This document shows, one piece after another, positions 56,364 to 64,000 of a stretch of DNA of 64,000 nt. Origin of the DNA: Parasphingorhabdus marina DSM 22363 (GTDB taxonomy: Bacteria > Pseudomonadota > Alphaproteobacteria > Sphingomonadales > Sphingomonadaceae); contig NZ_FSQW01000001.1 of assembly GCF_900128895.1 (NCBI RefSeq), positions 744,001 to 808,000 on the forward strand, in the 5' to 3' direction. The notes under the pieces were generated by a model. That model saw only the letters and a program-made list of their open reading frames with translations. It was not told where the DNA came from and did not search any database. A program made the position numbers and the translations under genes. The stretch's first letter is position 1. Every line of letters starts with the position of its first letter.

Positions 56364-56428
56364 CCCTGCCGAAGGGCAGGGTCCAGGCGATTGCACAGGA
56401 CTTTTCTGGACCCCGCCCTTCGGCGGGG
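56364..56428. repeat. REP-type hairpin pair downstream of GIY-YIG gene 1
   Basis: CCCTGCC-GAAG-GGCAGGG (56364-56381) then GTCCAG, about 20 bases, CTGGA and CCCCGCC-CTTC-GGCGGGG (56411-56428). Both stems are perfect 7-mers. Loop GAAG of the first is the reverse complement of loop CTTC of the second, so the units are inverted copies. Confidence 0.85.
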
Positions 56429-56448
56429 CACGATGATCGGAACTAGAT

Positions 56449-59232
56449 ATGGGCATTGAAAATCAGGAATTCGGCGTAGGTACCGAAAAGGAACCCGGTC
56501 CCAGCTGGCAGAAGAAGCACTGGCCGATCGATGATGCGGACGAGCTGAACAGCGCGCTCGATCCGACGGCCATGGGTATCGAGATCAAGACTGCGGCGGC
56601 GAAAGCCGGCACGGCGATGTCCGATTCCGAGGTGGAACTGGCAGCGGAAAAATCGATCCGGGCGATGATGCTGATCCGCACCTATCGGGTGCGCGGACAT
56701 CTCGGCGCCAATCTCGATCCGCTGGGTCTGTCCAAGCTCGAAGAACCGGCTGACCTGACTCCCGAATTTCACGGCTTCAAGGCCGACGAGATGGACAAGC
56801 CGGTTTATCTCGGTGGCGTACTGGGTTTTCAGCATGCCAGCATTCGCGAGATCGAAGCGGTTCTGCGCGCCAATTATTGCGGGTCGGTGGGGCTCGAATA
56901 TATGCATATCGCCGATACCGAGGAACGGCGCTTTCTGCAGGACCGGATGGAGGGCAAGGACGCCGCCATCCAGTTTACTCCGGAAGGCAAGAAGGCGATC
57001 CTCAACAAGGTGATCGAGGGCGAGGAATATGAAGCGTTTCTCGGTCGCAAATATGTCGGCACCAAGCGCTTTGGCCTCGATGGCGGGGAGTCGATGCTGC
57101 CGGCGCTGGAAAACATTATCAAATATGGCGGCCAGTCCGGCGTACGCGACATTGTCTACGGCATGGCCCATCGCGGCCGGCTGAACATTCTCGCGAACGT
57201 GATGGCCAAGCCCTACAAGGTGATCTTTCACGAATTTCACGGCGGGTCCGCCAATCCCGAAGATGTCGGCGGTTCGGGCGATGTCAAATATCATCTCGGC
57301 ACGTCGAGCGACCGCGAATTCGACGGGATCAACGTGCACATGTCGCTGGTGCCCAATCCCTCGCATCTCGAAGCCGTGGATCCGGTGGTGCTCGGCAAGG
57401 CCCGGGCCCAGCAGGTGGCGCGCGATGACCTTTCCAAGCACGAGCAGGTGCTCCCGGTTCTGATCCACGGCGATGCGGCCTTTGCCGGCCAGGGTATCGT
57501 CTGGGAATGTCTCGGCTTTTCCGGCATCCGCGGATATAATACCGGCGGATGCATCCACTTTGTGATCAACAACCAGATCGGCTTCACGACCAGCCCGCAA
57601 TTTGCGCGGTCTTCGCCCTATCCGTCGGATGTGGCCAAGGGTGTTCAGGCGCCGATTTTTCACGTCAATGGCGATGATCCCGAAGCGGTGACCTTTGCCT
57701 GCAAGATCGCGATCGAGTTCCGTCAGCGTTTTGGCCGTGATATTGTGATCGACATGTGGTGCTATCGCCGCTTCGGTCATAATGAAGGCGACGAGCCGGG
57801 CTTCACCCAGCCGATCATGTATGCCGCGATCAAGAAACATCCCAAGGTCAGCAAGCTTTACGAGCAGCGCCTGATCGAGGAAGGCGTAATTGATGCGGAC
57901 TGGGGATCGGCGACACGCAAGGCCTTTGCCGAACATCTCGAAGGCGAGTTCAAGGCCGCATCGGATTATGAACCCGACAAGGCCGACTGGTTTGGCGGAC
58001 GCTGGCAGGGGTTGCATGCACCGGCTGATCCGGAAACCGCGCGGCGCAATGTCGATACCGCGATTGACGGAAAATTGTTCGACAGCCTCGGCCGCACCCT
58101 GACCACGGTTCCCGATGGTCACCAGATCCACAAGACTCTGGGCCGGGTGCTCGATGCGAAAAAGAAGATGTTCGACAGCGGCGAGAATTTCGACTGGGCG
58201 ACCGGCGAAGCGCTGGCCTTCGGATCGCTGGTCTCGGAAGGGTATGGCGTTCGCCTGTCCGGCCAGGACAGTGGCCGCGGCACCTTTTCGCAGCGCCATG
58301 CTGTCTGGGTCGACCAGAACACGGAAGCCAAACATATTCCGCTCGACACCGTACCACATGGCCGGTTTGAGGTGCTCGACAGCCCGCTGAGCGAATATGG
58401 CGTGCTGGGTTTTGAATATGGCTATGCCGGTGCGGATCCGAAAACGCTGGTCCTTTGGGAAGCGCAATTTGGCGATTTTGCCAATGGCGCGCAGATCATG
58501 ATCGACCAGTTTGTCGCCTCGGGCGAAGCCAAATGGCTGCGTGCCAACGGTCTCGTGATGCTGTTGCCGCATGGCTATGAAGGGCAGGGACCGGAGCACA
58601 GTTCGGCGCGGCTTGAGCGATTCCTGCAGCTCTGTGCGCAGGACAATATCCAGGTTGCGAACATCACCACACCGGCCAATTATTTCCACGTGCTGCGCCG
58701 GCAGATGCTGCGCAGCTTCCGCAAGCTGCTGGTGATCATGACACCGAAATCGCTGCTGCGTCACAAGATGGCGGTGTCCACGGCCGAGGAATTCCAGGGC
58801 GACCATCATTTCATGCGGATCAAGTCGGATACCAGTCCGCCCGCGGACAAGGATATCAGGCGGCTGGTGCTGTGTTCGGGCAAGGTTGCCTATGACCTGA
58901 TCGAGGCACGCGACGCGGCCAGGGACAAGAATACGTCCATCGTCCGTATCGAACAGCTCTACCCCTTCCCGTCGGAACCGCTGGTGGTGCGTCTGAAGCG
59001 GATGAAAAATCTCGAGACTTTGGTCTGGGCACAGGAAGAGCCGCGCAACAATGGCAGCTGGCATTTTGTCCGGCCCTATCTGGAGGACTGTCTGGAGCAG
59101 GCCGGGGTGGGTCCGGTGGAACCGGTCTATGCCGGCCGGGTGGCGTCTGCGTCACCGGCGACCGGACTGGCATCGCGGCACAAGGAGCAGCAGGAAAAAC
59201 TGGTCGCGGAAGCATTGGGGCACGCAAACTAG
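56449..59232 (+). CDS. sucA: 2-oxoglutarate dehydrogenase E1 component
   Basis: A 927-residue ThDP-dependent E1 that decarboxylates 2-oxoglutarate and transfers the succinyl group to the lipoyl arm of SucB. Key stretches are YRVRGHLGANLDPLG, GMAHRGRLNILANV, the ThDP/Mg motif LIHGDAAFAGQG to VINNQIGFTT, and HNEGDEP. The C-terminus has the usual LLPHGYEGQGPEHSSARLER. Length is standard. ATG 56449 gives the normal start. It precedes sucB by 49 bases with no gene between. Confidence 0.97.
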   Translation: MGIENQEFGVGTEKEPGPSWQKKHWPIDDADELNSALDPTAMGIEIKTAAAKAGTAMSDSEVELAAEKSIRAMMLIRTYRVRGHLGANLDPLGLSKLEEPADLTPEFHGFKADEMDKPVYLGGVLGFQHASIREIEAVLRANYCGSVGLEYMHIADTEERRFLQDRMEGKDAAIQFTPEGKKAILNKVIEGEEYEAFLGRKYVGTKRFGLDGGESMLPALENIIKYGGQSGVRDIVYGMAHRGRLNILANVMAKPYKVIFHEFHGGSANPEDVGGSGDVKYHLGTSSDREFDGINVHMSLVPNPSHLEAVDPVVLGKARAQQVARDDLSKHEQVLPVLIHGDAAFAGQGIVWECLGFSGIRGYNTGGCIHFVINNQIGFTTSPQFARSSPYPSDVAKGVQAPIFHVNGDDPEAVTFACKIAIEFRQRFGRDIVIDMWCYRRFGHNEGDEPGFTQPIMYAAIKKHPKVSKLYEQRLIEEGVIDADWGSATRKAFAEHLEGEFKAASDYEPDKADWFGGRWQGLHAPADPETARRNVDTAIDGKLFDSLGRTLTTVPDGHQIHKTLGRVLDAKKKMFDSGENFDWATGEALAFGSLVSEGYGVRLSGQDSGRGTFSQRHAVWVDQNTEAKHIPLDTVPHGRFEVLDSPLSEYGVLGFEYGYAGADPKTLVLWEAQFGDFANGAQIMIDQFVASGEAKWLRANGLVMLLPHGYEGQGPEHSSARLERFLQLCAQDNIQVANITTPANYFHVLRRQMLRSFRKLLVIMTPKSLLRHKMAVSTAEEFQGDHHFMRIKSDTSPPADKDIRRLVLCSGKVAYDLIEARDAARDKNTSIVRIEQLYPFPSEPLVVRLKRMKNLETLVWAQEEPRNNGSWHFVRPYLEDCLEQAGVGPVEPVYAGRVASASPATGLASRHKEQQEKLVAEALGHAN

Positions 59233-59281
59233 GTTTGAAATTGGAGCGGAGTGATCCGCCGATGAAAGTGAGCATGAGATT

Positions 59282-60511
59282 ATGGCAACAGATGTAAAAG
59301 TTCCGGTTCTGGGCGAATCCATTACCGAAGCCACATTGGGCGAATGGCTGAAGCAGCCCGGCGATGCCGTGGAAGCGGACGAGCCGATTGCGAGCCTGGA
59401 AACCGACAAGGTCGCGCTGGAAGTTCCCGCGCCGGAAGCCGGTGTCCTCGGCCCGCTGCAGGTCGAAGTGGGTGATACGGTCGAAGTCGGTGCCGTGATT
59501 GCGACCATCGAGGCGGGCAACGGATCTGCTGCGAAAGCGGCGCCCGCGGCCAAGGCGGAGGCCGCGCCGGCTCCCGCTGCATCGGAAGAACCGGCGGCGT
59601 CGATGACCCTGTCCCCGGCGGTCCGCCGCCTCGTACTGGAGCATGGCGTCGATCCGAGCAAGATTTCCGGAACCGGCAAGGATGGCCGGCTGACCAAGGA
59701 TGATGTCGAGAAATATGTGAAATCCGGCACCTCGGCGCCGTTGGTCGAGAAAGGCGCGGCTACCGGTGCCGAAGCGCCGGCCGCGACGCCGGCTGCTGCT
59801 GGCGGCAACCGCAATGAGGAACGCGTGCGGATGACCCGACTGCGCCAGACCGTGGCCAAGCGGCTCAAGGACGCGCAGGACACGGCAGCTCTGCTCACCA
59901 CCTTCAACGATGTCGACATGACCGCGGTGATGGAAACGCGCAGCAAGTACAAGGAGCTGTTCGCCAGGAAACATGGCGTGAAGCTGGGCTTCATGGGCTT
60001 TTTCGCGAAGGCGGCCTGCCTCGCGCTGAAAGACGTACCGGCGGTCAATGCGCAGATTGATGGCGAGGAAATTGTCTATCACGACTATGTCGACATCTCG
60101 GTCGCGGTCAGCGCACCCAATGGTCTGGTCGTTCCGGTCATCCGCAATGCCGAGGCGATGAGCTTTGCCGATGTCGAGAATACGATCGGCGATTTCGGCA
60201 AGCGTGCGAAAGACGGCACGTTGACCATGGCGGACATGAAGGGCGGGACTTTCACCATTTCCAATGGCGGCGTGTTCGGATCGCTGATGTCGACACCGAT
60301 CATCAACCCGCCGCAGTCGGCGGTGCTCGGCCTGCACCGGATTGAGAAACGCCCGGTCGTCATGCCCGACGGGTCGATCCAGGCGCGCCCGATGATGTAT
60401 CTCGCACTGAGCTATGACCACCGCCTGATCGACGGCCGGGAAGCCGTGACCTTCCTCGTCCGGATCAAGGAAGCGATCGAGGATCCGACACGACTGCTGA
60501 TTGATTTGTAA
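59282..60511 (+). CDS. sucB: Dihydrolipoyl succinyltransferase, E2 of the 2-oxoglutarate complex
   Basis: A 409-residue E2. The N-terminal lipoyl domain has its lipoylated Lys in [10 protein letters not shown] (Lys near residue 43). An Ala/Pro linker leads to the E3-binding domain ([19 protein letters not shown], about residues 112-150) and the catalytic domain, with its active-site [12 protein letters not shown] near residue 381. It forms the core of the complex with SucA and Lpd encoded on either side. A second GIY-YIG gene separates it from lpd. Confidence 0.97.
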   Translation: MATDVKVPVLGESITEATLGEWLKQPGDAVEADEPIASLETDKVALEVPAPEAGVLGPLQVEVGDTVEVGAVIATIEAGNGSAAKAAPAAKAEAAPAPAASEEPAASMTLSPAVRRLVLEHGVDPSKISGTGKDGRLTKDDVEKYVKSGTSAPLVEKGAATGAEAPAATPAAAGGNRNEERVRMTRLRQTVAKRLKDAQDTAALLTTFNDVDMTAVMETRSKYKELFARKHGVKLGFMGFFAKAACLALKDVPAVNAQIDGEEIVYHDYVDISVAVSAPNGLVVPVIRNAEAMSFADVENTIGDFGKRAKDGTLTMADMKGGTFTISNGGVFGSLMSTPIINPPQSAVLGLHRIEKRPVVMPDGSIQARPMMYLALSYDHRLIDGREAVTFLVRIKEAIEDPTRLLIDL

Positions 60512-60519
60512 GGAATAGT

Positions 60520-60539
60520 GCTCCTGCGAAAGCAGGAGC
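60520..60539. repeat. REP-type hairpin upstream of GIY-YIG gene 2
   Basis: GCTCCTGC-GAAA-GCAGGAGC is a perfect 8-base-pair stem 9 bases after the sucB stop. Its right arm contains AGGAG placed 7 bases before the GTG start of the nuclease gene, so the hairpin and the ribosome-binding site coincide. Confidence 0.88.
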
Positions 60540-60544
60540 CCAGA

Positions 60545-60859
60545 GTGACAAAAAACGAAAGGAGACCCGAAACGAAGCCTGGTTTTGTGTACCTGATGGC
60601 CAACAAGCGAAACGGTACGCTCTATCTGGGTGTAACCAGTCGGCTGGAACAACGGGCCTGGCAGCATCGCGAAGGCTTGATGGAGGGATTCTCAAAGGAA
60701 CATGGATGTGTGAAGCTGGTGTGGTTCGAAGCGTTTGACGATATTCAGGAAGCGCGGCGCAGAGAATTGCAGATGAAGAAGTGGAAAAGGGGATGGAAGC
60801 TGGAACTGATCGAAAAAGACAATCCGCAATGGAAAGATCTTTTCGAGACACTGTTCTGA
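60545..60859 (+). CDS. Small GIY-YIG nuclease-domain protein (copy 2)
   Basis: A 104-residue GIY-YIG protein closely related to copy 1 at 56064: GFVYLMANKRNGTLYLGV against GYVYIMANKRNGTIYLGV, and a shared LVWFE segment. The catalytic Arg (LEQRAWQHR) and Glu (RRRELQMKKW) are kept, so both copies look active. GTG 60545 has AGGAG 7 bases upstream. It sits between sucB and lpd and is bracketed by hairpins at 60520 and 60870. The two copies differ enough in sequence to be separate arrivals or an old duplication. Confidence 0.87.
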   Translation: MTKNERRPETKPGFVYLMANKRNGTLYLGVTSRLEQRAWQHREGLMEGFSKEHGCVKLVWFEAFDDIQEARRRELQMKKWKRGWKLELIEKDNPQWKDLFETLF

Positions 60860-60869
60860 TCCACCCTGG

Positions 60870-60891
60870 GCTCCGGGTCTTCGCCCGGAGC
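60870..60891. repeat. REP-type hairpin downstream of GIY-YIG gene 2
   Basis: GCTCCGGG-TCTTCG-CCCGGAGC is a perfect 8-base-pair stem 10 bases after the nuclease stop and 17 bases before the lpd start. Its outer GCTCC/GGAGC matches the hairpin on the upstream side. There is no T-run, so it is not a terminator. Confidence 0.85.
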
Positions 60892-60908
60892 ACAAAGGAG
60901 CTAAAAGA

Positions 60909-62315
60909 ATGACCGACAATTTTGACTATGATCTTCTCGTAATCGGTTCCGGCCCGGGCGGCTATGTGGCGGCCATTCGCGCCGCGCAGCTGGGACTGAA
61001 AACCGCCTGTGTCGAAAGCCGCGAGACGCTCGGCGGAACCTGCCTCAATGTCGGCTGCATTCCGTCCAAGGCGATGCTGCATGCCTCGGAAATCTATCAT
61101 GAAGCCCATTCGGGGGCGCTCGAGAAATTCGGCATCAAGCTGACCGGTACAAAACTGGATCTCAAACAGATGCATGCGGAAAAGTCGAAGGCGGTGGAAG
61201 AGCTGACCGGCGGGATCGCGTTTCTGTTCAAGAAGAACAAGGTCGACTGGATCAAGGGCCATGCCGCGTTTGAAAGCGCGAACAGCGTGAAGGTCGGCAA
61301 GAAGACCGTGACCGCGAAAAACATCATGATCGCTACCGGCTCCTCGGTCACACCGCTGCCCGGCGTCGACATTGACAATAGCAAGCATGTCATCGTCGAC
61401 AGCACTGGCGCGCTCGACTTGCCCAAGGTGCCGGGCCACATGGTGGTGATCGGTGGCGGAGTGATCGGACTTGAGCTCGGATCGGTCTGGCTGCGGCTTG
61501 GTGCCAAGGTGACGGTGGTCGAATATCTCGACAAGATTCTGCCCGGCATGGACGGCGATATCCGCAAGGATGCTGCGCGCATCTTCAAGAAACAGGGTTT
61601 CGACATCAAGACCTCGACAAAGGTCACCGGCGCCAGCGTCAAGGGCAAGAAAGCCACGCTCACCATCGAACCGGCGAAGGGCGGAGATGCGGAAACGCTG
61701 GAAGCCGATGTCGTGCTGGTCGCCATTGGCCGCAAGCCCAATACCGAGGGCCTGGCGCTCGACAAGGCGGGGCTCAGTACCAATGATCGCGGCCAGATCG
61801 AAGTCGGACATGATTTCCAGACCAGCGTGCCCGGTGTCTATGCGATTGGCGATGTGACGCCCGGCCCGATGCTCGCGCACAAGGCCGAAGATGAGGGCAT
61901 TGCCGCGGCCGAATTTGTCGCCGGCCAGCAGGGAATCGTGAATCACGACCTGATTCCCGGCGTGGTCTATACCCATCCCGAAATCGCCTCAATTGGCAAG
62001 ACCGAGGAAGAGGTCAAGGAAGCGGGCATCAAATACAAGGTCGGCAAATTCCCGTTCATGGGCAACAGCCGGGCGAAGACCAATCGTGATACGGATGGCT
62101 ATGTGAAGGTCATTGCCGATGCCGAAAGCGATCGCGTACTTGGCGCACACATTATCTCGTCGCTGGCCGGCACACTTATCGCTCAGGTCACGCAGGCGAT
62201 GGAATTCGGCACCACCAGCGAGGACATCGCCTATACCTGCCACGCCCACCCGACCCATTCGGAAGCGGTGAAGGAAGCGGCGATGGCAGTGCAGGGCAAA
62301 CCGATCCACATCTGA
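60909..62315 (+). CDS. lpd: Dihydrolipoyl dehydrogenase, E3
   Basis: A 468-residue flavoprotein that reoxidises the lipoyl arm with NAD. FAD motif GSGPGGYVAAIRAAQLG, the redox-active disulfide in GGTCLNVGCIPSK (Cys near 43 and 48), the NAD motif VIGGGVIGLELGSVW and the C-terminal His-Glu pair in HAHPTHSEAVKEAA are all present. Proximity to sucAB marks it as the E3 of the 2-oxoglutarate complex. An AAGGAG site precedes ATG 60909 directly after the repeat hairpin. Confidence 0.97.
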   Translation: MTDNFDYDLLVIGSGPGGYVAAIRAAQLGLKTACVESRETLGGTCLNVGCIPSKAMLHASEIYHEAHSGALEKFGIKLTGTKLDLKQMHAEKSKAVEELTGGIAFLFKKNKVDWIKGHAAFESANSVKVGKKTVTAKNIMIATGSSVTPLPGVDIDNSKHVIVDSTGALDLPKVPGHMVVIGGGVIGLELGSVWLRLGAKVTVVEYLDKILPGMDGDIRKDAARIFKKQGFDIKTSTKVTGASVKGKKATLTIEPAKGGDAETLEADVVLVAIGRKPNTEGLALDKAGLSTNDRGQIEVGHDFQTSVPGVYAIGDVTPGPMLAHKAEDEGIAAAEFVAGQQGIVNHDLIPGVVYTHPEIASIGKTEEEVKEAGIKYKVGKFPFMGNSRAKTNRDTDGYVKVIADAESDRVLGAHIISSLAGTLIAQVTQAMEFGTTSEDIAYTCHAHPTHSEAVKEAAMAVQGKPIHI

Positions 62316-62340
62316 TGCTTCGCGATCGCCCAATGCCGCG

Positions 62341-62964
62341 ATGACCGTCGATCTGTCCCTTGAGCCCGTATTGGGCGCCCTGAACTATATTGCCATTGCC
62401 TTTTTTGCGGCAACGGGCGCGCTGGCGGCGGCACGGAAAAACCAGACGATCGTCACCTTTGTCTTTCTCGGCCTGGTGGTCGGGATGGGCGGGGTCACGG
62501 TGCGCGACATCATGATCGACGCGCCGCTGTTCTGGATCCATTCCAATGCACTGCCGATCATCGCCATCCTGGCCTCGATATTGGTCTGGTTCGTGCCTGC
62601 GAGTTGGTGGCGGGAAAACATGATTGACTGGTTTGATGCCGTCGGACTGGCGGCCTACGCAGTCTATGGGGCGGCCAAGGCGCTGGAATTTGGCGTCGAT
62701 CCGGCACCGGCCGTGCTGATCGGCTGTATTGCGGCCGTGGCGGGCGGTATATTGCGCGATGTCATTGTCGGGGAAACGGCGCTCGTGATGGGCGAAAATA
62801 TCTATATCTCGGCGGCATTTCTGGCCGCCGCCTCATTCATCATTCTCACCATATCGGGTGTCCCCCTGTCGCTTGCCGGGCTGATCGGCGCGCTGGCCGG
62901 ATTCGCGCTGCGCGGGGCAGCCATCCATTTCAATCTCCGGTTACCCGCCTATAAGAGAGGGTGA
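62341..62964 (+). CDS. TRIC-type (UPF0126, YicG-like) membrane protein
   Basis: A 207-residue protein with seven hydrophobic helices arranged as two similar halves: AATGALAAARK ... GGVTVRDIMID and GAAKAL ... AVAGGILRDVIVGE. The repeated GG-x-RD motifs define the trimeric intracellular cation channel/UPF0126 family, thought to pass monovalent cations. ATG 62341 lies 25 bases after lpd without a strong ribosome-binding site. It could be read from the TCA transcript. Confidence 0.9.
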   Translation: MTVDLSLEPVLGALNYIAIAFFAATGALAAARKNQTIVTFVFLGLVVGMGGVTVRDIMIDAPLFWIHSNALPIIAILASILVWFVPASWWRENMIDWFDAVGLAAYAVYGAAKALEFGVDPAPAVLIGCIAAVAGGILRDVIVGETALVMGENIYISAAFLAAASFIILTISGVPLSLAGLIGALAGFALRGAAIHFNLRLPAYKRG

Positions 62965-62998
62965 ACGGCAACGAAAGAACGGGAAGCGGGGAAGTGTA

Positions 62999-64000
62999 AT
63001 GACTCAGGTGACGGACGAATTGACGGCGACGGAGCTTGCGGCCCAAATCCGCGCGGGCCAAATGACGGTCCGGGATGCGACCGAAGCTGCTATCGCCCGG
63101 ATCGGCAATTTGAACGAGCCGATAAATGCCGTCGTTGTGCGGGACTTTGAGAAGGCGCGGGAGTCGGCGAAACAGCTGGACGCGGCCGGTCCCGGCGAAA
63201 ATCAGCCGCTTTTTGGCGTACCGATGACGGTGAAGGAAAGCTTCCATCTGACAGGCACGCCATCGACATGGGGTCTGGAGCATGCCCGCAACAATTTCGC
63301 GGAGGCCGATGCCGTGGTTGTGCAGCGTCTCAAGCGGGCGGGCGCGGTGATTATCGGCAAGACCAATGTCCCGCCCGAACTGGCCGACTGGCAATCGAAC
63401 AATCCGGTCTATGGCCGGACCAATAACCCGCATGATCCCGGCCGGTCTCCGGGCGGATCGTCGGGTGGCGGGGCGGCAGCGGTAGCCGCCGGGATGGTAC
63501 CGTGCGAATATGGCAGCGATATTGGCGGGTCGATCCGTGTCCCGGCTCATTATTGTGGCATCTGGGGGCACAAGCCGACTTTTGATGTGATCAGCCTGGA
63601 AGGGCACAGCTATCCGGGTACGGATTCCGCGCGCCCGGCCTTGTCGGTCTGTGGCCCGCTGGCCCGCTCGGCGGAAGATCTGGCGACCTTGCTGGAGGTC
63701 ACGCTGGATCATCCGCTGGCGCGGCGCGAGGTGCGGATTCAGGGCGCAAAATTCCTGCTGATCGACGAACAGCCGATGACCGGATGCGCCAGGGCCTATC
63801 GCGCCGAGCTCGACCGGGTTGCGGGGAAGATCGAAGATGCGGGCGGACAGGTGGAGCGGCGCAGCGAATTGCTGCCGGATCTGGAACAGTCGCATGCGAG
63901 CTATCTCAAAATGCTCAATATCGCGATGGCCGGAGGACTACCGGCGCCCGATGGCACCCAGGCGACGGTGCGGGACTGGTTCGACCTGTGCGACATTCAG
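62999..64000 (+). CDS. Amidase signature-family enzyme (3' end outside window)
   Basis: The first 334 residues of an amidase signature protein, still open at the right edge. The catalytic Lys is in MTVKESF near residue 79, the cis-Ser in SPGGSSGG and the nucleophile Ser in [12 protein letters not shown]. The family hydrolyses amide bonds of small molecules; a GatA role is unlikely because gatC and gatB are not adjacent and the sequence resembles catabolic amidases. It starts at ATG 62999, 34 bases after the TRIC gene, near GGGGAAG. Confidence 0.9.
   Translation, partial: MTQVTDELTATELAAQIRAGQMTVRDATEAAIARIGNLNEPINAVVVRDFEKARESAKQLDAAGPGENQPLFGVPMTVKESFHLTGTPSTWGLEHARNNFAEADAVVVQRLKRAGAVIIGKTNVPPELADWQSNNPVYGRTNNPHDPGRSPGGSSGGGAAAVAAGMVPCEYGSDIGGSIRVPAHYCGIWGHKPTFDVISLEGHSYPGTDSARPALSVCGPLARSAEDLATLLEVTLDHPLARREVRIQGAKFLLIDEQPMTGCARAYRAELDRVAGKIEDAGGQVERRSELLPDLEQSHASYLKMLNIAMAGGLPAPDGTQATVRDWFDLCDIQ

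Noticed and set aside
56443-59064. An 873-codon open frame antisense to sucA
   Set aside because: It mirrors sucA codon by codon, as is common in GC-rich genes with low stop frequency on the opposite strand. No ribosome-binding site or family motif is visible, and sucA itself is certain.
60870-60891. The hairpin before lpd as an intrinsic terminator
   Set aside because: No T-run follows and lpd begins 17 bases later; it fits the palindromic repeat family instead.
58856-61976. Long minus-strand frames opposite sucB and lpd (about 600 and 500 codons)
   Set aside because: They are shadows of sucB, GIY-YIG copy 2 and lpd; the translations are low-quality and run through the palindromes.

Overview
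The window looks like a chromosomal segment of an alphaproteobacterium of the order Sphingomonadales (Sphingopyxis, Parasphingorhabdus or a relative). The evidence is the GapR-type DUF2312 protein, the DUF1244 protein, the 41-residue L36, the zur/MerC pair, a carotenoid oxygenase, the TCA cluster layout and the moderately high GC. The genus call is inference. I see no rRNA, tRNA, CRISPR array, prophage or insertion-sequence transposase, so this is mostly core genome with small accessory insertions. The USP gene at the left edge and the amidase gene at the right edge are cut by the window.

Layout. 1-4.9 kb: universal stress protein, two hypotheticals, then a minus-strand sulfur module (LysR regulator, persulfide-dioxygenase-like metallohydrolase, two YeeE/YedE membrane proteins) coupled by GTGA overlaps. 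5.0-5.24 kb: a very small transcription unit (35-codon secretion-signal-like ORF plus a near-perfect intrinsic terminator). 5.6-12.1 kb: a complete YbhGFSR-type ABC efflux operon with HlyD adaptor, double ATPase, two permeases and a NodT outer-membrane channel. 12.1-23.3 kb: M14 carboxypeptidase and DUF4136 lipoprotein, galE, rpmJ, HAD hydrolase, a PH-like/small-protein/TetR cluster, S9 peptidase, and a divergent TetR/amidohydrolase pair around two palindromic operators, then a PhoX-like protein. 23.3-31.9 kb: pyruvate kinase, small conserved proteins, CPBP protease, YebC, and ruvC, ruvA and ruvB separated by extra genes and repeats. 31.9-40 kb: carotenoid oxygenase, Sel1-like protein, dapD/HAD, a subtilase autotransporter lipoprotein and dxs. 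40-48 kb: zur, a paired-hairpin repeat, merC, heme A synthase, rplM-rpsI, threonine-synthase-like enzyme, esterase, and a divergent flippase/nucleotidyltransferase pair. 48.3-52.9 kb: sdhB, thioesterase, zapE and a phosphotransferase pair. 53.1-62.3 kb: the TCA cluster mdh-sucD-sucA-sucB-lpd, then a TRIC-type channel and an amidase.

Most unusual signal. Two small paralogous GIY-YIG nuclease genes sit between sucD/sucA and between sucB/lpd. Each is bracketed by short palindromic repeats of a REP type also seen elsewhere in the window, and one palindrome supplies the likely ribosome-binding site of a nuclease. This suggests a repeat-associated GIY-YIG element analogous to RAYT/REP systems; that is inference. 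Other notable items are a 33-codon ORF resembling the start of sucD, a covarying paired-hairpin element between zur and merC, and a two-gene antisense insertion between ruvC and ruvA.
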